Shown here: piece by piece, positions 34,805-39,170 of the stretch
Layout of the letters: each line of letters begins with the position of its first letter
Position numbering within the stretch: position 1 is the stretch's first letter
From: JADJPL01 sp040382095
Lineage (GTDB): Bacteria; Bacteroidota; Bacteroidia; Chitinophagales; Saprospiraceae
Assembly: GCA_040382095.1 (NCBI GenBank)
Contig: JBEIGB010000024.1
Span: 1 to 39,170 of the forward strand
DNA length: 39,170 nucleotides
Direction: 5' to 3'
Position numbers and translations under genes: made by a program
Notes under the pieces: model-generated
Database searches by the model: none
What the model was told of the DNA's origin: nothing
Seen by the model: the letters and a program-made list of their open reading frames with translations, nothing else

Positions 34805-37381
34805 ATGGACTTTTACCGCCTGCGCATTTCCGAATTGTTAAAAGACCTCAATGCCAGGACCGAGGGGCTGAGCACGCAGGAAGCCCGGTCCCGTTTGAAT
34901 ACCTTCGGAGAGAATGCGCTGCAGGAGAAAAAGAAAAAGCCTGCATGGGCCTTGTTCCTCTATCAGTTCAAAGATTTCATGATCCTTGTGTTAATTGCGG
35001 CAGCCCTACTGGCGGGCATCATGGGGGACAAAACGGATATGTTCATTATCCTGGTAATTATAATGCTCAATGCGGTCATGGGTTTTGTGCAGGAGTATCG
35101 TGCAGAAAAAGCGATGGAGGCCCTCAAAAAAATGACTGTCACCCAGGCCCAGGTCATAAGGGACGGCCACAGCAGCATCATTTCCTCCACAGCACTTGTA
35201 CCCGGGGATGTAGTCTTGATAGAGGCGGGAAATGTGGTGCCTGCAGATATGCGCCTCCTGGAGACCCATGGCCTGCGGGTAGATGAGTCCTCGCTCACCG
35301 GAGAATCCGTCCCGGTTGACAAAAACAATGCCGATTTAAATAAAGCAGATATCCCACTCGGAGATCAGTTTAACATGGCATTTAAGGGTACGATGGTCAC
35401 CGGCGGCAGGGCAAAAGGCCTGGTAGTCGCTACGGGAATGCAGACGGAATTAGGCAAAATTGCCAGTCTGCTGCAAGTAGCAGAAGTCAAAACGCCTTTA
35501 CAGGTGCGCATGGAGCATTTTGGGAAGCGTCTGTCGTATATCATCCTGCTGATTTGCGTAGTCCTGTTCGTTTCCGGCTTCCTGCGGGGTGAAGACCCTT
35601 TCAACCTGCTCCTTTTATCGGTTAGCCTTGCCGTAGCTGCGATTCCGGAGGCCCTCCCGGCATTGATTACGATTGCCTTGTCGCGCGGGGCATCGCGGTT
35701 GGCAAAAAACAATGCGCTGATACGCAAGCTCCCGGCAGTTGAAACCCTTGGCTCGGTCAACTTCATCTGCAGTGACAAAACGGGTACGCTTACGCAGAAC
35801 AAAATGCGGGTGGTCAATAAAATGGCCTTTACAGAAGGCCCGACTTCGCTGGGTGAACCTATGGATACCCTTCAGTTGTGTATGGCGTTGAACCAGGATG
35901 TCCGCTTCGATGAAGCAGACAACCCCTACGGAGAGTCCACTGAACTTGCCTTGGTGCTGGCAATATTGGAGGGAAAATCCCTTGCAGGATACCGGCAGAT
36001 ATCTGCCGCATATCCCAGGGTCGCCGAGCTACCTTTCGACCCGGACAGGAAATGTATGACGACCGTCCATCACCACCCTGGAGGTTATCTTATCATCGTG
36101 AAAGGGGCCAGTGAAGCCATTGCTGCCGCACTGCGCGATGAGGAGAAAAAAAATGCCCTCAAAACGGCTTCAGAGGCCTGGGCAGCCGAGGGCAAAAGGG
36201 TGTTGGCTTATGCCCTCCAGATCACCGACAAGCTTCCTAGTCCATTTACCTATACCGAAGTTGAACGCGACCTCCAACTCGTTGGAATCGTTGCCCTGAT
36301 TGACCCCGCCCGGGAGGAAGTCAAGTCTGCGATCGCCGAATGCAGGGCAGCCGGTATAAAGCCGGTAATGATCACCGGCGACCACCCAGCCACCGCGCGG
36401 GCGATCGCCAGCGAAATTGGCATCCTCGGGCCTGACGATATTGTACTCACCGGTACAGAGCTACAGGCAATCCCCCAGGAAGTATTTGAAGCCCAGGTGG
36501 AGCGCGTGGCCGTGTACGCAAGGGTTGCCCCTGATCAAAAACTACGCATCGTCCGCACCTTACAGGCAAAAGGCCATTTTGCCGCTATGACCGGCGACGG
36601 GGTCAATGATGCACCTTCGCTCAAAGCTGCCAATATCGGGGTGGCCATGGGAATCAACGGTACTGATGTGAGTAAAGAAGCGGCCGACCTGGTCCTGCTG
36701 GACGATAATTTCGCCACAATTGTAGGAGCAGTGAAGGAAGGCCGGCGTATCTTCGACAATATCCGGAAGTTCGTCAAATATATTATGACCTGTAATGGTG
36801 CCGAAATCTGGACAATTTTCCTGGCCCCTTTCCTTGGATTGCCCATACCACTTCTGCCTATTCATATCCTGTGGATCAACCTCGTCACCGATGGGCTGCC
36901 CGCACTGGCGATCGCCAACGAGAAAGCCGAGGAGGACATCATGGAGCGGCCACCCCGGTCCAGCAGTGAAAGCCTGTTCTCAGAAGGCGTCGGATACCAT
37001 ATCCTTTGGGTGGGGTTGGTCATGGCAGGCGTGACCCTTGGTGTACAGGCATGGTCGCTGCAAAAAGGGATGGCACACTGGCAAACGATGGTCTTCACCG
37101 TCCTTGCCTTTTCGCAATTAGGCCACGTACTGGCCGTCCGCAGCGAAAAAACCTTTTTGTTCCGCCAGGGGATTTTCTCTAACCTACCCCTGCTCGGAGC
37201 CGTCCTGCTGACGTTAACCCTGCAACTTTGTTTAATTTATTCCCCTTACCTGAACGGGATTTTTAACACCTCTCCCCTCACGCTGCGGGAGCTGCTGATT
37301 TGTATCGGTGCTTCCGCTATCGTATTTCACGCAGTAGAAGTGGAGAAATGGGTCCGTCGCCTGAAAACAGCAAAAAAATGA
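34805..37381 (+). CDS. P2A-type cation-transporting ATPase (calcium pump-like)
   Basis: A membrane pump of 858 residues related to SERCA and bacterial calcium ATPases. Domains run in order: cation ATPase N-terminus, TGES in the actuator domain (165-168), PEALP in M4 near 281, and phosphorylated Asp324 in CSDKTGTLTQ. Then come KGAS and DPAREEV of the nucleotide domain, TGDGVNDAPSLKAANIGVAMG, and M5/M6. M5 has NGAE (compare SERCA N768/E771) and M6 has NLVTDG (N796/D800), so ion ligands of both SERCA sites largely match. Calcium is likely; manganese or other ions are possible. I chose the ATG at 34805; a TTG two codons earlier is less likely. Confidence 0.92.
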   Translation: MDFYRLRISELLKDLNARTEGLSTQEARSRLNTFGENALQEKKKKPAWALFLYQFKDFMILVLIAAALLAGIMGDKTDMFIILVIIMLNAVMGFVQEYRAEKAMEALKKMTVTQAQVIRDGHSSIISSTALVPGDVVLIEAGNVVPADMRLLETHGLRVDESSLTGESVPVDKNNADLNKADIPLGDQFNMAFKGTMVTGGRAKGLVVATGMQTELGKIASLLQVAEVKTPLQVRMEHFGKRLSYIILLICVVLFVSGFLRGEDPFNLLLLSVSLAVAAIPEALPALITIALSRGASRLAKNNALIRKLPAVETLGSVNFICSDKTGTLTQNKMRVVNKMAFTEGPTSLGEPMDTLQLCMALNQDVRFDEADNPYGESTELALVLAILEGKSLAGYRQISAAYPRVAELPFDPDRKCMTTVHHHPGGYLIIVKGASEAIAAALRDEEKKNALKTASEAWAAEGKRVLAYALQITDKLPSPFTYTEVERDLQLVGIVALIDPAREEVKSAIAECRAAGIKPVMITGDHPATARAIASEIGILGPDDIVLTGTELQAIPQEVFEAQVERVAVYARVAPDQKLRIVRTLQAKGHFAAMTGDGVNDAPSLKAANIGVAMGINGTDVSKEAADLVLLDDNFATIVGAVKEGRRIFDNIRKFVKYIMTCNGAEIWTIFLAPFLGLPIPLLPIHILWINLVTDGLPALAIANEKAEEDIMERPPRSSSESLFSEGVGYHILWVGLVMAGVTLGVQAWSLQKGMAHWQTMVFTVLAFSQLGHVLAVRSEKTFLFRQGIFSNLPLLGAVLLTLTLQLCLIYSPYLNGIFNTSPLTLRELLICIGASAIVFHAVEVEKWVRRLKTAKK

Positions 37382-37743
37382 AACCATGGCACCTGTTGAT
37401 TGCCGTCGCTGCACGCTGCACCGGTTCTGCTGTAAAAGCCTACTGCCGGGCCACCCCCTGCTTCCCTTTTGCCTCGACTGACATCTGGGCCAGCACTGCT
37501 CATACCCGGACAAAGGACGTGGACAGCATCTGGAAAGTCTTTCCTGACCCCGTTTCCGAAATCAGGGCATGGAACGGCGTCTTCTGGGCCATGAAGCTGA
37601 TGTTAACCCGCCCCTATTATCCCTGGCACCCCTTCACTGGGTTGCCTCTGCAGTCCGAAAGAATGGGACAATACAGGGTGCAGAACGTCCAGCGCCCAGG
37701 TGGCCTGGGTCGCTGCCATCCAAAGATATATCCCTGCCGTTGA
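37378..37743 (+). CDS. Doubtful small ORF after the cation ATPase
   Basis: A 121-codon ORF whose ATG overlaps the ATPase stop in ATGA, which would suit coupled translation. It starts MKPWHLLIAVAARCTGSAV, a weakly hydrophobic start, and later has SIWKVFPDPVSEIRAWNGVF. I recognise no family, and the second half reads like non-coding sequence (QRPGGLGRCHPKIYPCR). It could be a remnant or chance. The interval 37382-37823 holds nothing else I can name. Confidence 0.25.
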   Translation: MKPWHLLIAVAARCTGSAVKAYCRATPCFPFASTDIWASTAHTRTKDVDSIWKVFPDPVSEIRAWNGVFWAMKLMLTRPYYPWHPFTGLPLQSERMGQYRVQNVQRPGGLGRCHPKIYPCR

Positions 37744-37823
37744 AAGGCTGGTCGTAGCCGAGAAAGCGGATTTTCGATTTTGCTGGCTCCGGTGACATAA
37801 AGATAAACACAAAACAAAATAAA

Positions 37824-39005
37824 ATGGATCAACACTTTGAAACCCAGGCAATTCGGGGGCAAATGGAGCGCACGGGATATGGAGAACACAGTGCGCCTGT
37901 ATTCCTGAGTTCCAGCTTTGCGTTCGAAACGGCAGAAGAAATGGCTGCTGCGTTTTCCGGTGAGGCGCCGGCACTGATCTATTCCCGCTACAACAACCCG
38001 AATACCGATGAGCTGGTCGCAAAAGTATGTGCGCTTGAGGGTGCGGAGGACGGTATTGCCACAGCCTCGGGTATGGCTGCGGTATTCGCAGCGATGGCAG
38101 CACATTTGCGCAGCGGCGATCACGTCATCGCATCCCGTGCCGTTTTCGGATCTACGCACCAAATCCTCACCCAGCTCTTCCCGCGCTGGGGTATCGCCCA
38201 TACCTACGTGGACCCCCTGGATATTGACCAATGGGAAGCCTATATCCAGCCAAACACCCGGATGATCGTCATGGAGACACCCTCCAACCCGGGGCTCGCA
38301 CTTATTGATCTTGAAAAAGCCAGTCTCCTGGCCCAAAAATACGGCCTGATCCTGAATGTGGATAATTGCTTCGCCACACCGTTCCTACAAAAACCAATGG
38401 ACTGGGGTGCAGGGCTGGTGGTGCATTCTGGCACAAAATGGATGGATGGCCAAGGAAGGGTACTGGCAGGCTTAGTCGTTGGGCATAAAAGCCTCATCGA
38501 GCCTGTGCGATTTTTTGCACGCCATACCGGCCCCGCATTGTCCCCGTTCAACGCCTGGGTGCTCAGCAAAAGCCTCGAGACCCTGGCCATACGCATGGAA
38601 CGACATTGCGCCAATGCTTTCGAACTCGCTAACCGGCTCGAGGCTGTTCCGGATGTAGATTTTTGCCGCTATCCTTTCCTGCCTTCGCATCCCCAATATG
38701 AACTGGCGAAAAAGCAAATGCGCCTCGGCGGCGGTATCCTGGCCCTACAGCTCGCAGGGGGCCTGCCCCACGCGGTCCGCTTCATCAATGCCCTGGAGAT
38801 GTGTACGCGGTCCGCTAATCTGGGCGACTCGCGCACCATCGTGACGCATCCCGCCTCTACCACCCATTCCAAGCTCAGCGAGGCAGAGCGCAATGCCGTT
38901 GGCATCTCCCCCGGTTTGGTGCGTATATCGGTCGGGCTTGAGCATGTAGAGGATACATGGGCGGATGTGGCGCAGGCACTGGAAAAGGCACGGCATTCAC
39001 ATTGA
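37824..39005 (+). CDS. metZ: O-succinylhomoserine sulfhydrylase (Cys/Met metabolism PLP enzyme)
   Basis: A cytoplasmic PLP enzyme of the gamma family, 393 residues. The PLP lysine is Lys205 in VVHSGTKWMDGQGR, a segment characteristic of MetZ, which joins an acylhomoserine with sulfide to give homocysteine for methionine synthesis. Other features are SRYNNPNTDELVAKVCALEGAE, SGMAAVFAAM, METPSNP and the C-terminal LGDSRTIVTHPASTTHSKL plus GISPGLVRISVGLE. Methionine gamma-lyase or cystathionine gamma-synthase are alternatives, but the GTKWMDGQGR form favours MetZ. No SAM riboswitch is recognisable upstream. Its last seven codons form one arm of a long hairpin. Confidence 0.88.
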   Translation: MDQHFETQAIRGQMERTGYGEHSAPVFLSSSFAFETAEEMAAAFSGEAPALIYSRYNNPNTDELVAKVCALEGAEDGIATASGMAAVFAAMAAHLRSGDHVIASRAVFGSTHQILTQLFPRWGIAHTYVDPLDIDQWEAYIQPNTRMIVMETPSNPGLALIDLEKASLLAQKYGLILNVDNCFATPFLQKPMDWGAGLVVHSGTKWMDGQGRVLAGLVVGHKSLIEPVRFFARHTGPALSPFNAWVLSKSLETLAIRMERHCANAFELANRLEAVPDVDFCRYPFLPSHPQYELAKKQMRLGGGILALQLAGGLPHAVRFINALEMCTRSANLGDSRTIVTHPASTTHSKLSEAERNAVGISPGLVRISVGLEHVEDTWADVAQALEKARHSH

Positions 39006-39041
39006 TTTTGTTTCGCAAAATCAATGTGAATGCCGTGCCTT
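38985..39041 (+). terminator. Perfect 26-bp hairpin overlapping the metZ stop codon
   Basis: The arms 38985-39010 and 39016-39041 are exact complements around the 5-base loop TTTCG. The left arm holds the last codons and TGA of metZ. A weak T-rich stretch (GATATTTTCTTT) follows. It is likely the end signal or stabiliser of the metZ mRNA. Confidence 0.7.
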
Positions 39042-39079
39042 CGATATTTTCTTTAGGTACCAGCGTAATATTTATGCAG

Positions 39080-39140
39080 TTGTGTTAAAAGCCCAGGGCC
39101 TTTTATTTCACGGCTGACGCCGCCAAATAATATTTTTTGA
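39080..39140. repeat. Intergenic repeat, family A, composite copy
   Basis: This copy follows the metZ hairpin. It has TTGTGTTAAAAGCCCAGG, GCCTTTTATTT, CGGCTGACGCCGCC and AAATAATATTTTTTGAG in the same order as 6711-6770. CGGC and GCCG parts can form a hairpin. Confidence 0.65.
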
Positions 39141-39154
39141 GGGAGTCTCGCAAG

Positions 39155-39170
39155 TATTCTGCCGCCTTCG
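39155..39170 (+). repeat. Family B repeat, cut by the window end
   Basis: TATTCTGCCGCCTTC matches the left arm and loop of 4632-4670; the right arm would lie beyond the window. It follows a family A copy, as the two also lie together near 4632-4726 and 11001-11117. Confidence 0.5.

Noticed and set aside
37744..37823. SAM riboswitch upstream of metZ
   Set aside because: The 80-base leader lacks the paired elements of SAM-I or SAM-II that I would expect; nothing beyond short AT-rich sequence is seen.
1..39170. CRISPR array, prophage or integron
   Set aside because: No regularly spaced repeats, phage structural genes or integrase were found on either strand.

Overview
The window looks like Bacteroidota. 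It has a SusC/SusD pair, proteins with type IX secretion (T9SS) C-terminal sorting domains, LamG jellyroll domains, an S46 dipeptidyl peptidase, the surE/lpxB and rsmE/DUF4159 neighbourhoods, and promoter boxes of the Bacteroidota form TAnnTTTG in place of sigma70 boxes. Gene content would suit a Saprospiria- or Chitinophagia-like lineage, but the sequence alone does not fix the class. Several intergenic regions share one family of short palindromic repeats.

Layout. 1-6.55 kb: a minus-strand tryptophan operon in the order leader peptide, trpE, trpG, trpD, trpC, trpF, trpB. trpA is not within the 152 bases beyond trpB. Upstream of trpE is a 19-residue leader ORF with three consecutive Trp codons, then a strong hairpin: a complete-looking transcription attenuator that had to be read by eye. 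6.8-10.3 kb: holA (minus), then surE, a small membrane protein and lpxB (plus). 10.3-11.5 kb: a gene-poor stretch with several strong hairpins. 11.5-16.1 kb: two small membrane proteins (one PspC), DUF4159 and rsmE (minus), rseP, hscB, and two tRNA-Leu genes with their own promoter inside the end of hscB. 16.1-18.3 kb: an S46 peptidase with the DPP11-type specificity arginine.

18.4-33.1 kb is a carbohydrate-use locus: an AraC regulator, SusC/SusD, two large secreted LamG proteins (one with a probable alpha/alpha-toroid catalytic region), two GH130 genes, and an ABC sugar importer (ATPase, permease, binding lipoprotein). It is badly eroded. susC has lost its whole middle, the MalF- and MalG-type permeases are collapsed into one 138-residue ORF, the second GH130 is joined to the tail of another gene, the second LamG gene has a one-base frameshift, and the binding protein has an in-frame TAG. 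susD, the first LamG protein, the first GH130, the ATPase and the regulator are intact. Flanking housekeeping genes show no damage.

33.1-39.17 kb: a small exported protein, a GNAT acetyltransferase (minus), a P2A-type cation ATPase, a doubtful small ORF, and metZ. metZ ends inside a perfect 26-bp hairpin, followed by another repeat copy cut by the window edge.

The observations most worth a second look are the Trp-Trp-Trp leader and attenuator, the intergenic repeat family, and the concentration of deletions in the sugar locus.
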